The position numbers and the translations under genes were made by a program. From Microstegium vimineum (lineage: Eukaryota; Streptophyta; Magnoliopsida; Poales; Poaceae): DNA of 64,000 nt. Location of the stretch: positions 52,542,952 to 52,606,951 of the forward strand of contig CM039122.1 of NCBI GenBank assembly GCA_022036555.1, written 5' to 3'. The notes below the pieces were generated by a model. It searched no databases, was not told the origin of the DNA, and was given only the letters and a program-made list of their open reading frames with translations. Of this stretch, positions 33,001 to 43,367 are shown in pieces. The first letter of the stretch is position 1, and the number at the start of each line of letters is the position of its first letter.

Positions 33001-35987
33001 GAAATGGCACACTTACAATTGGTGGAGTCATCACAAACAGGAGTGGCAGAATCACCACAGGAACAGCGTTGGATGAAGAATAGCGCGCACAATACGAAGA
33101 ATGGCGAGCAGGTAAGGAAAGGCATGTGGGAAATGAAGAATATAACGCAGGGGAGGAGGAATTGTGGCGGCATGGGAGAAGGAAATCAGTACTTCCTCCA
33201 TGCTCTTTGTTTTCGGTGGAGTCTGGTCACACTTAAGCTAACCTAACAAGCCAAATTGGTAGCCCAATAGCTCACCTCCGTAGATAGGACAGGCAGACAT
33301 AGATCCAGCCAAGTTGTCCACCTCCTAGTCGGACGACTAATCTCGATTAGGCGGCAACTATGCTTCTAGTTGAGCTAGAGCTAGTCGCTTCAGACCCACT
33401 CCAAAGACTGACTAGGCCGATTAATCACGATTAATTGGACGACTTGTAAACACAAAAATGCCGCCACGGTACAAAAATAAAAATATAAGAATACAACTGC
33501 AACTCTATTATACTAATAATGCTTGCAGGGTATCTTAAATTGTAGGACATACTGTTTAAGTGGCTAGTGTGTGGAAGATTCCCAAATTGTATGAAAGAAT
33601 GGTTTGGGGTCTAATAAGATTGAACCACAGAGACACACATTCACATTTGAGCATATAGAACAGATACAGTGCTTAACGAATTGACTATCCATGTGATAAA
33701 TTCTGAGAAAGCTCAAGGTACCATTCAAATGAAAAGAGTGCAGTTTTGCAAAATATTCAATGCCGAAAGTAGCAAGTTTAGTACAAACCGTGCCATCCTT
33801 GGATCCAGAGGCCAGGCGGGTGCTCATCCATTGAGATATGGACAAATCAGTCACATCACCATCATGCTTACCAACTAAGCGAACACCATCAATAAGCTTT
33901 TCAAGATGACATTTAACAGGTTCTTCCACAGTAAAGTCTTTTCCTCTACCCACTTTAGTTGTGTCTATTCTTAAGACACAGTTCCCAATTCCAACAAATA
34001 GGATCTCCTACAGGATACAGGTTTAAGCCACTTTGTAAGTTGATGTGCAAAAAAATTAGTGAGGGGTGTGATGTAAGGCTTTACTTGCTTATGCGAGTGC
34101 CAACATATCCTTGGATGGTAAGCTTCAGCCTCGCCTACAATCTGGATGGCGATTTCAATCTTTCCAGTAATTTGTGGTTTATTTTCCTCATCAGGTCCTT
34201 CATCGATCCTCCACACATATATCCGCCCATCTACACTCGCGCTACAGAAGATCAAAGCAAATTAGGACGTGGAGACCGGAGTCTACCAGAAGTAATAATA
34301 TGTATTATACTGGTTGCGACAAGATATCCATAATGCAATACTAGATAATCAGATAATAGCCAGCAAACAGACTGGTTAGTGCAGTGGTAATTGAACATCT
34401 CATCATTTTATATCAGTACCTTGCCAAACGATGGACATCCTCAGCAAAGAAAGCCATGTCTGTCACCCTCTGAGGCAAAAATAGAATGCAACAGGATACA
34501 TCAAACAAATGCAGTCACGTGCTGAGTAAAATTACTAAATCCACAAGGGAAAAAAGGAGCACATAACCATAAAATAAAACTAACAAAAATCGACATACAA
34601 AATCACTGACTTTTTATGTCAGTGCTTAGAATTGCACAATGTATCACATCTCATCATCTGTGTTGTTAAACCAATATTTATGTGGATGAGTTGTGTGCAC
34701 GAGTAATTCACTGAGAAAAGAATGGCTACATATACAAGTATACAACTATTTTCTTCAAGCTCAACTAGCTAGATTAAAAACAAGTGTGAAAGTTGAACAG
34801 ACGAAGTGTTCTCGCATACAATAATATTCAGCCCTATTCCAATACACAAGCAGACAAAAAATATCAACTTTCCCTGTTTTAGTCTGTTCGAAATGGATAA
34901 TTCATCAAACAAAAAAAGGAGTCAAAACGAAAACTAAAAATCTATATTAGTACATTACAAAGCTCTATATAACACAGGCAGCTGAGCATGGCACAAAAAA
35001 AAATACGTGCATCAATATGCTTACAAACTATGTGATTATCACATGGCAATAGGTTTCTCTCCAGGTTTAAAACAACTACACAAGGCCATGCCACTTTCAA
35101 CTCAGTTGGACCGTGCATATCAGATGAAACTGCTGGCCGCAACACAGTTGGACCGTGCAAATCAGATGAAACTGCTAGCAGGTCATTAGTCTGAACATTT
35201 ATACACAATACCAACCAGTGGTTTCATCTCTTAAGTCTGCATGCACATACCTGCGAGTGACCACGGAGGAGTGAACGGAGTGCGGTGTTGATGTTCAGCA
35301 CACGGATGTTACCGAGCTTGAGCCCATACACGATGTACGTCCGGTTCACAGCGATCTGTCTTCCCAGCACGAGCCCTGGATCCGATGTGTACTTGGTAAT
35401 CGGTGTTACCTCCAGCTGCGGTGGCTGCGCTTCCCCGGGCAGCCTCGAGTCAACATCGTGCACCGCTCGTTCCCCGGTGCCAAGTAACCGTCCCCTGGGC
35501 ACCTTGCTGCTGGTGCTGCTCAGCATCCTGGCCGGCGGCGCGGATGGCATCGCTGGGAGCGGCTGCGGTTGCGCGAACTCCGACGTGGGCGGGGGCATGG
35601 AGACCGCGGTCTCGAGTTGGGTCGGCCCGGAGTTCCCGAGCAGCTGCATGAGGCGCGCGCCGGGGTTGGGGCCCGGGGCGGCGGCGTTGGGGTTAGCGTT
35701 CGGGTTGGGGTTGAGGTTTGGGTTTGGCATGGGGAAGGAGACAACGGGGCGGGGCATGGCGTGAGGGTCCTGCGGGTAGTGGAGGTAGGGTCCGCGGTGG
35801 AAAGGCGGGGTCACCGGAGGGTAGGAGTAAGGACCGGACGCGGCGGCGGGCCCGCCGGGACTCCGGCGACGCCGGGAAAGATTGGGTTGGGGGTGGCGGT
35901 GGGCATGGGGTTCGGTGGCCTGAAGAGCTTCCCGATCTCGAATGGTGGATTGGGATTAGGGTTAGGGTTTCCGCTCGGAGACGCCAT
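27030..35987 (-). CDS. VCS: VARICOSE / EDC4-like mRNA decapping scaffold (one apparent 1-base deletion)
   Basis: Scaffold protein that brings DCP1 and DCP2 together in cytoplasmic P-bodies for mRNA decapping. Exons: 35987-35251, 34469-34420, 34241-34085, 34007-33789, 31963-31835, 30836-30263, 30187-29304, 28939-28580, 28509-28390, 28240-28070, 27945-27787, 27565-27440, 27338-27030 (stop TGA). The N-terminus is Pro/Asn-rich (MASPSGNPNPNPNPPFEIGK). The WD40 region spans exons 1-6 (SASVDGRIYVWRIDEG, SGSKDGTVKIWDD). A Ser/Pro-rich linker fills exon 7, and exons 8-13 are helical (LMGMQKDMEKQLSTVV) up to HVINSVLLSYK. In exon 1 the CCC at 35857-35859 needs one more C: as printed the frame reaches TGA after about 62 codons, and with it the product is 1331 residues, the family length. 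All splice phases agree. Confidence 0.94.
30946..31387 (-). mobile_element. Solo LTR, probably Copia type, 442 bp
   Basis: The stretch starts TGTTAG and ends CTTACA, with the 5-bp duplication ACATT on both sides (30941-30945 and 31388-31392). On the minus strand it contains TTGTATATATATCTCTATGC followed by AATACAATGG, a typical LTR TATA and transcription start region, which sets the orientation. No internal retrotransposon sequence remains, so it is a solo LTR. It lies in the VARICOSE intron 30837-31834. Copia assignment rests on length and layout only. Confidence 0.75.
32439..32502. repeat. Tandem duplication of a Stowaway tip, unit 32 bp
   Basis: The unit TACCTATATATACTACTCCC plus the following TCCATCCCAAAT occurs twice head to tail. 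The second copy forms the left end of the Stowaway element at 32486. Confidence 0.85.
32486..32745. mobile_element. Stowaway MITE, 260 bp
   Basis: Nearly perfect terminal inverted repeats over about 50 bp (starting CTCCCTCCATCCCAAATTGT, ending ACAATTTGGAATGGAGGGAG), with TA duplications at 32484-32485 and 32746-32747. Confidence 0.92.
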
Positions 35988-35999
35988 AGGAGGCAGCTC

Positions 36000-37257
36000 G
36001 GGTGAAGGAGAGGAGGTGGCAGTGGAGTAGATCTGAACTGGGGAAGGGAGGAGGACGAAGTGGAGGTGCGTGGAAGGGCAAAGTCTAGGTGGAGTGCTGC
36101 AGGTGCTTGTCTTTTCGCGTTGCACCCTGCCGTTTGACTTTATAGCAATAAAGGGCCGCGCATGTTTAATGGTGCTGTGTATCATTTTTTTTTTTGCAAA
36201 AAATTGTATCAGATTTTTTTAGTACTCAAACAAAGGCTTTGGCAAATGGAAATCAAAATTTTTAGCACTCTTATAACCAAGGCTTAGGAAATCACCTATA
36301 AATTAAAAAATGTTATGTAGGTTATTTTTTGGGTAAATTTTGCGTATGGGGTTCAAACATTAATTTATATGCTACTCACCCCATTTTAAATAATAGTTCA
36401 TTCTTGTTTTGTTCTAAAGCAAACTGTTGTTAACTTCGATAGAGTTTAACGAATAAGTCACTGACATAATAATTTACATGCTACTCCCTCCATTTTTAAT
36501 AACTCACTCTTATTTTATCATAAATCAATATTTTCTAACTTGGAGAAAGTTTATAGATGAAGTACGTCGGTTTGCGAGGTCGAGCGGGCGCTGGTTCCCG
36601 AGGCCGCGTCGGACGGGGCAAGGCAGCCGCAGCGCAGAGTTGCGACGATTCGCTCGGGCGGAGATGGCGGCGCGCGGCGAGGTGGAATGGTACGGAAACA
36701 CGCGCGTGGCATGCGCATGCCTCCCGAAGCCGCCACACGATCCGGCCGGACCGGCCTCTCCTTTCGAGCGCAGGAGCCGCCAGCCAGAGGCCAGAGCGCT
36801 CGGAATTTAACTATTTGATGAGTAAATAGTATCCTCGGTGTTTTGAGCAGCATGTTGTGTTCAAGATGGTGGTGGCTCACAAAGAGCAGTCGACAGGGTG
36901 GTAATGCAAAAAATTTACAGTGACACACGGCCGGGCCAATAAGAATCGTTCTCGTTAGGGGAAAGGAAAATGGATAGAGCCATAGCTGCTTGATAGGGAC
37001 ACAGCATTCAGCGACAGCCTTTCAGATAGTAACGTGAAGGTGTTTCATTATTCAGGATATATTTTTCATGTGGGCTATATTATCATGGATATACGTCAAA
37101 TCATGGCAGCCGAAAGCAAAGAGCGAACTACAGTAGTACATGGCAGAGACTTGACAGGCATAATAACCCCCGCCTTGGTCGTGGGCATTCTGAACGGACA
37201 GCAGTTTGTTTGAGAATATAAACGGTGTCGCTATCACCAAATGACGGAACGCAGTTA
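36000..37257. other. VARICOSE 5' leader and upstream intergenic DNA
   Basis: The VARICOSE leader is GC-mixed up to about 36130. Then comes AT-rich DNA with a Stowaway-like tip near 36482 (CTCCCTCCATTTTTAATAAC) and a GC-rich block at 36540-36810 in which I recognise no gene. Confidence 0.4.
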
Positions 37258-37878
37258 GAGCACCTCCAGTGTTGAGTAGGAATCGAACCGAGGGGCATCA
37301 AAATCGAACTTTGCACACTAGAACGAGCGAACCTTGTGTGTCAGAAGTAAAAGCGAACCTTGCCGTGCATCCGAACTCAGCTGAGTAAAATAATATATTG
37401 CACACTAGAACTTGAGAAGGCTCGGCTCTGCAGCTCCGTGCCGGCGGCGACGTCCGCGTCCGCTCCGTGCCGGCGGCGACGCCCGCGCCCGCGTCCTCCA
37501 GAAGGCGTCACCACGAGGGAAAGTCGAACCCCAAATATGCAATCCCTAGGCGGGAAGCGACGGCGCTTGCAGCTCTCATCCTAATTCCGATTCGATTGTC
37601 TGGATGATTGATCTGATCTGCTAGTCTGCAAGGCTAATTTGTAGATTTTTTGCATGATTTTTGGGATTGATTGAGGGGAGAAGGGAAGGAGCGAGGGGAG
37701 CGAGGCGGACGGATGTAGAACGACGGATATTTCCGTCCGCTCGCGCGAGGAAGGGAAGCACAGCGAGAGAGGATTTTTTTTTAATTGTATACGGGCCCAC
37801 AAAACCGATGCTGACACTAGGGGTATCGAACCATATTTCAGTCGAACCGTCCGGTTCGCTCCAACACTGGAGCTGCTC
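37258..37878. mobile_element. PIF/Harbinger-type MITE, 621 bp
   Basis: Terminal inverted repeats GAGCACCTCCAGTGTTG and CAACACTGGAGCTGCTC, flanked by TTA (37255-37257 and 37879-37881). Inner motifs GAATCGAAC and GTTCGACT-like sequences recur near both ends. The centre holds a GC-rich CGGCGGCGACG repeat. Confidence 0.85.
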
Positions 37879-38149
37879 TTAGTATATATTATTTCCTGCA
37901 TCCTCGACTCCTCTGATTGGTAGCGCCTAGCGCACCTAATCCTGTCTGCACGCCATGTCCGATCAAGACATCAAGTAAACCTCGCTCATCATGTGGCGAC
38001 CGCTGTTCTTTGGATTTGAGCGTGGCATGCATGGTAACGTGGTGGTCGCCACCGCTGTTTCAGTTTACTTTCAGTTTATTTTAACTTATTCTCTTTTATT
38101 CTCTTTCGTAGAATAATATTTAATTAACTGACTTTTTACCGATCGAACA

Positions 38150-38397
38150 GAATATTATTCAATAATAATATTTATCTTTTATCGAGAAGTCAAGGTTTTT
38201 AAAATACCAGCAATTATGTATTAAAATATATAAATAATTATGTTGAGTAATTAGTATCATCAGAAAAATCTTTAAGTCTAGTTTTTAAAAAAAAATATTT
38301 AAAGATATAAATGTTGCACGTATTTTCTGTAAACTTAATCAAAATTGAGAAAGTTTAACACATCTTATAACATCATTTTTTGGGATGGAGGGAGTAC
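38150..38397. mobile_element. Stowaway-like MITE, partly decayed
   Basis: Ends on the right with GGGATGGAGGGAG before TA. The interior TATGTATTAAAATATATAAA matches the element near 26305. The left end is poorly preserved. Confidence 0.55.
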
Positions 38398-38767
38398 TAT
38401 TTAATCAGTCGGCCTTTCCACAATATAACAATAGTAAGTTGGACGAGACACACAAGGTGCGTGACTCACATTAATTAACCTCATAACAGGTATACGCAAT
38501 AGCCAACTTAATCCGAATCAGCCTTCACTTAATTTTTCATATAGGGTCAAACTTTAATGCCACTACTAGTACTTATTAGGGAAACCGCAATGGTTTGAGT
38601 CGATTCATTCTGACAAAAACAGCCACATCGAATGAGTATATGAATCGACTCGCTCCGCAGTACAATGGGACCCACAAAAAAATTAAAAAACGCAAACAAT
38701 GCGAGCCTGCTGTCTTCTCTGGTACGCTCCTCCGCCTAACTCGCTCCTGGTGCCGTTGCCGAAATCA

Positions 38768-38999
38768 GGGTGCGTTTAGATCCAAAAAAATTTTGGATTT
38801 TGCCTCAATGTAGCATTTCGTTTGTATTTGGTAATTAGTGTCTAATTATGGATTAATTAGGTTTAAAAGTTTCGTCTCGCGATTTCTCGACCAACTGTGT
38901 AATTAGTTTTTTTTCTGCCTACATTTAGTACTCCATGCATGTGCCGTAAGATTCGATGTGACAGTTACTATGCAAAAAAATTTGACAACTAAACGGGGG
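38768..38999. mobile_element. hAT-type MITE common in grasses
   Basis: The order GGTGCGTTTAGATCC, TGTAGCATTTCGTTTGTATT, TTCGTCTCGCGATTT, AACTGTGTAATTAGTTTTT, AGATTCGATGTGAC and AACTAAACGGGGGC matches a very abundant grass MITE pattern that I know from related genomes. The TIRs are short and imperfect (GGGTGCGTTTAG and CTAAACGGGGGC). Confidence 0.7.
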
Positions 39000-39216
39000 C
39001 TCATTGTTTACTTGCGAAGGGTCTACTCCAAAACACGAATCGACTTTCTGCGTGATTCGACTGCTGCAGTGGTTGAGTCGACTTCTACAGCCTCCACGTC
39101 ACACAGTGAGTCGATTTTTTCTCTCCACTGGAGAAGCCCTTATGGATATTAGATTTTTTTAATTTGTTTTTATTTATTTATTTATTTCACATAGGGTCAA
39201 TCGAGCAAAGATAGCT

Positions 39217-39235
39217 TTTTTTTCGGCGAAAGAAG
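39217..39235 (-). mobile_element. 19-bp retroposon relic with 17-bp target duplication
   Basis: TTTTTTTCGGCGAAAGAAG is the reverse complement of the tail of the 801-bp retroposon at 14256-15056. It is flanked by ATCGAGCAAAGATAGCT (39200-39216) and ATCGAGCAAAAATAGCT (39236-39252), 16 of 17 identical. This is an extremely 5'-truncated insertion. Confidence 0.7.
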
Positions 39236-39289
39236 ATCGAGCAAAAATAGCTGACTCACTATCATTTGCTAGTAAATATAAGTTACGAT

Positions 39290-39640
39290 AATTTTCTTCA
39301 CCTATCTCTTGCTGCCACATCTCTTGATCCGTCACTCCTTTCCCCGTAATTCCTACATAGATTGTTATCCTCCTCTATTCTCTCTTCACACTATATTCCC
39401 CGTAATTCCAAGGTAGATTGTTATTCTCCTCCAAGTAAAGACAAATATATCTGCTAGCAAATATAAACTATAAAAATGATTCCATCCATCTCTTACTGGT
39501 ATCTCTCTTTGCATGTCACTCTCCCAAGTATTATGAGGTAGACAATTATCCTCCTCCGGCCTCTCTTGATCCGTCACCCCGAACCACCCACACCTACTGA
39601 AGTTTCGAGGCAAATTGTTATTCCCATCAGATACAGTGAC
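39290..39640. repeat. Degenerate tandem repeat
   Basis: Motifs such as CCCCGTAATTCC followed by TAGATTGTTATCCTCCTC, and CTCTTGATCCGTCAC, recur two to four times with changes. No coding sequence is recognised. Confidence 0.5.
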
Positions 39641-39899
39641 ACAGTTTTGTACCATGGATGTTGCCTTTCATCTTTCTCAACCTTAGAAAGAGATACACAC
39701 AAAACCACATATTTAAGTCGAGTTCATTTCTAGTCAAGTGTTTTACTATGAGATTATTTTTTTATTGCACCTAACATTTATTATATGACTTAGAATTACA
39801 AGGTTAAGTTATGCCAGTCCAAAAAAGACGCATGCTCGTCGCATTCATATCTTTCTTTTAATATTTTTCTAATGATATACTTCTAATGTCGAGTAATAT

Positions 39900-40440
39900 A
39901 CTCACTTTGTTCCAAAATAGAAACCGTTCTCGCTTCTTGCAAAGTCATTTTTTTACTCTGACTAATTATATATAAAATAATTTTAATATTTACAATACAT
40001 AATTAGTATTATTAGATAGATAGTTGAATATACTTTTACAGTATCTTTTTAGAGATATAAATATTGCACGTATTTTCTACCAACCTAGTCAAAATGAGAA
40101 AGTTTGACCTACACGTATTCCATAATAAATTTCTTTATGGGTTAGAAAGAGTATGTTTTAGAGGTAGTACCATGTGTATACAACATCACTTCAAAATGCT
40201 AGTTCTATATGCAGACGTACTTCTACTGGCTCTAAATATTTACATGTCTTGGTTTACGTATCGGTAGTTTGACTAGATTTTTACCAGCATTTATATATTT
40301 AAATAAATTTATTATAATAATAGATCTAATAATCTATCAAATAATATTAATTACTGCTAGGTATCATAAATATTAACTTTTTTTAATAAATTTAGTCAAA
40401 AATGTTTTTTTTAAAACGAGAACGACACTTGAAAAGAGAA
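39900..40440. mobile_element. Probable nested Stowaway-like elements
   Basis: CACTTTGTTCCAAAATAG and GAAACCGTTCTCG at the left, and AACGAGAACGACACTTG with AGAGAAGGGTG at the right, are roughly complementary. The interior carries a second, related unit (GAGAAAGTTTGACCTACACG). Borders are not exact. Confidence 0.4.
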
Positions 40441-41662
40441 GGGTGTATGTTTCTTTGTTGCTACTTGCCTTGGTTCGCTAACGTATATTCTGTAATGGGT
40501 AATTTGGATAACGCCTAAACTTTATAGTGTTAGAGCATCCCCAAGAGTTTTTTTTAAATCTTGCTCTCTAAACCATCATTTAGGAAGTGATTTGCATAAA
40601 AAATATTTCTATATCTTTTCAGTCCCCAATAGTTTTTCTATTTCTCATGAGTAATTTAGAGAGTCATTCTCGTATTTATTTTTGGCTAGCGAAAAATCTT
40701 AAATATAAGATGGTTATATTTAAATAATCATTTATATGAACTGTTGGAGTATATTTTTTTACCAAAATTTGTATTCATATAAAGAGTCTTTTGGACATGC
40801 AGAAAAATGAACTTTTTTTTGAATTGTAGAATTTGTATTTTTCTTCAACCCCCTCCATTGCCATCCAATCCTTATGACGGAGTATGATTGGTTGCTTCTG
40901 CATGACAAGGCGCCGCGTCCGTGGCTGCGTGTGGTACCTCGGATCAAACTCCAAATCTAGGCCTTGTCCTGTTTGGAACGCGAGAAAAAAAATTTCGTTC
41001 CCGCGTTTTTCCAGTAAAAATGAACTGAGTCCTGTGAAATTCTTGCGTTTCAAATAGACCCTAAAGTGACAGAACGAGCCATGCAAGCTCCAAGCACCTA
41101 AAGCTGTGTTCTATTCCTTTCAGAGTTTTGAGGTGTATTTCTTTGGATTATCATGTGGTGTGCCAGTGTTCTTCGCTGTCGTTTGATAGTGACGAAGACA
41201 TGCTGAGTCTATTGGTCTGTCTTAAGTCTTAACCCCTGACTTTTCGTGCGTCTGCAGTTGCAAGCAGAGTACTCGAGTTGCGCTGGGATTTCAGTATTAA
41301 GTACAATCCACTGCTCGACAGGCTCGTCCACTGACAGCTACACCTAGCAAAAGAAGAGGTTTGCTGGAATGGAATCAGAGGTACCGAAGCTCGCTGGACC
41401 TGTAGACCACCGAAGTCCTAGGTCCCAACTACTCTAAACGGGCCGGATGCGGTTAATGGAGTTAGAGGCCGTAGTTGAGTTTGAATGGCGGCCCAAAGAC
41501 AACCAGGTTGTAGGCCCGCCCGCAACCCCACGGACGAAGAAGAGCCTCGTAGCAGGGCGGCCATGCGCTGAGGGACGTTCTGTGCTAGTGTGCGGTATTC
41601 ACCTCGTCAGCGGAGTTCCTCGTTCGACAGTGATGCTCATATAGTACCGATCAGCTGATCAT
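40441..41662. other. Intergenic, no gene recognised
   Basis: A PIF-like left tip TTAGAGCATCCCCAAGAG is seen near 40530 without a clear right end. AGGCCTTGTCCTGTTTGG near 40960 and CAAATAGACCCTAAAG near 41050 look like tips of another decayed MITE. Confidence 0.4.
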
Positions 41663-41973
41663 TTTTTTTAAATTACACAGTGCAACGCAGACACTTAATA
41701 CGCACGCACACTCACCCCTATAAATATACGTACGCAAACTCTATCCCTATGAGCACCTCCGAAGAACTGAGCCGGCAGATCTCGAGCTTCACGAAGTCAC
41801 CACAGACGCCTCGTTGTCGACGGAGACGTCGCCTACCACTGAAAATGTAGCGTCGGAAAATCTTGAAATAAATCTTGGAAACCCCAACCTAAAATTCGCT
41901 CCCACAGGGAATTAAACTTAGGACATGTGGATACCGCTCAAGTGTCTTAGCCAACCAGACTAAGCACACTTTG
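41663..41973 (-). mobile_element. tRNA-derived SINE with LINE-like 3' tail
   Basis: On the minus strand it begins TGTGCTTAGTCTGGTTGGCT (box A-like TGGCTAAGACACTTGAG) with a box B-like GTTTAATTCCC further on. It continues with a body containing GAGATCTGCCGGCTCAGTTC and ends GTGTCTGCGTTGCACTGTG with an A-run. It is flanked by ACCGATCAGCTGATCAT (41646-41662) and ACCGATCAGTGATCAT (41974-41989), a target duplication with one indel. Maize SINE families with LINE-like 3' ends have this layout. Confidence 0.78.
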
Positions 41974-42414
41974 ACCGATCAGTGATCATCGCCGGAAACA
42001 GGAAAATGGAACCGATGTCAGTTGTAGGAGTAGTGTGCATTGATCTTCTTGGACCGTGTGGTTGACTACCCAATCCACAGGCAGCACAGGCATTCTGAAG
42101 CAGCTCCTCGTACCGCGAGAATGGCAGGCTCATGCTCTACAGAAGCACAACTGCAGAATGGCAGGCGCACCACTTGACAGACGACAGCCCTCGGGGCTCC
42201 GGTCATGGTCAAGAACGCATCACCCTTTCGCTGTACTCTGGCCCTCTGCAAGCCCGAGCGCAACTGCACAAGCAGGTGTATATCTCCAAAGAAAAAAAAA
42301 ACTCGAAACCAAGTGAGCAGAAAACCTACAAAAACATGTCACACATTACAGACTTCAGAATTCAGATTTTCGTTGCATAATTTTGTCATTTTAAACTGTG
42401 GCTACTCCTACATC

Positions 42415-42668
42415 TCTAAATAAATCAACTTTTAGAATTATGCTAAGTCAAACTTTCTCTGATCGATTTTTTATAGAAAAATATTAAAGTATGTAACAGA
42501 GAAAAAACATAATAAAAATACATATCTCATACTGTATTTAACTATTCTATTCTAATCTTGTGTCATACTAAATATTAGTTCCCTTTTCCTACGAAATTTA
42601 TTTATTTAATTGTTAAATCTAAAAAAGTTTGACCGGAAATAGCCTGAGATGTTGATTTATGGAGGGAG
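42415..42668. mobile_element. Stowaway-like MITE, 254 bp
   Basis: The left end CTCCTACATCTCTAAATAAA and right end TTTATGGAGGGAG (with GAGATGTTGA before it) are partly complementary, with TA at 42413-42414 and 42669-42670. Confidence 0.75.
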
Positions 42669-43232
42669 TAGGCGAGTATAGCTACGAGTAGATTAGATAG
42701 TGGTGTGACTGGTGTCCGGCTGTCCGATCCGCACGAGTCGCCGATGCGCCCATACTGTCCAAAGCTGCAGCCCCGCCGGCTACTGTTTGCTGCCGTGTCT
42801 CCGTGGGCTCTAGTATAGCCTAGAGCTAGAGCACAGCGCAGGCCTCGCCCGTCAGAATATCAGTATATCACCACCATCCAGCCCCTCAATTCCGCAAGAG
42901 CATCTGAGCAAGACCCATCAGTTCAACCGGGGGCCGCCGCCGGCGCCGCGGCCAGCTGCCAGCCACCGATCCGGCGATCCGTGACGGCGCAATCCATCTC
43001 CATCCGGTCGATGGCAAAGCAGACGCAACGCGTCGATCGCATGCGGGCGTTTCTGCCCACGTTTGGACGCATGCCGCTACCCAACCACCGCTGTCCTCCG
43101 CGCTTGGCCTTTCTCTCCCCCGGCCACGCAGACGGACACGGTGGCAAGGCTGGCACCGGACCGGAGGGCCTTCCTTTGGCGTACGTGGCCTCCTCGCCTC
43201 TTCTCGCCGCCGAAACTGGGACGGCTCTCGGC

Positions 43233-43240
43233 TTTATACA
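43233..43240 (+). promoter_or_regulatory. TATA-like box of the GT34 gene
   Basis: TTTATACA lies in GC-rich DNA about 130 bases upstream of the ATG at 43368. The position suggests transcription starts near 43265-43275. Prediction from sequence only. Confidence 0.5.
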
Positions 43241-43367
43241 TACACGGATACACCGTCCCGGGCACGCATCGACGTCGGCATTGTACGCGGCGTGACAGGG
43301 ACAGTACCAGGCCTGTGCCGTGTGCATCCCGATAGCGAGAGCCGAGAGCGCGCGCACACGAAACACG

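Larger units (their letters stand above)
32299..33452. mobile_element. Candidate hAT-like element, about 1.15 kb, in a VARICOSE intron
   Basis: TGTTTACAAATCGT on the left and ACGACTTGTAAACA on the right form near-matching inverted ends. Subterminal motifs such as ACTAATCGCGATTAGT (a perfect palindrome near 32346) and TTAATCACGATTAA recur near both ends. An 8-bp target duplication is not evident, so the exact borders are uncertain. A Stowaway element sits inside it. No transposase coding was found. Confidence 0.5.

Noticed and set aside
35285..36030. Plus-strand frames across VARICOSE exon 1
   Set aside because: They are antisense shadows of the Pro/Asn-rich coding exon.
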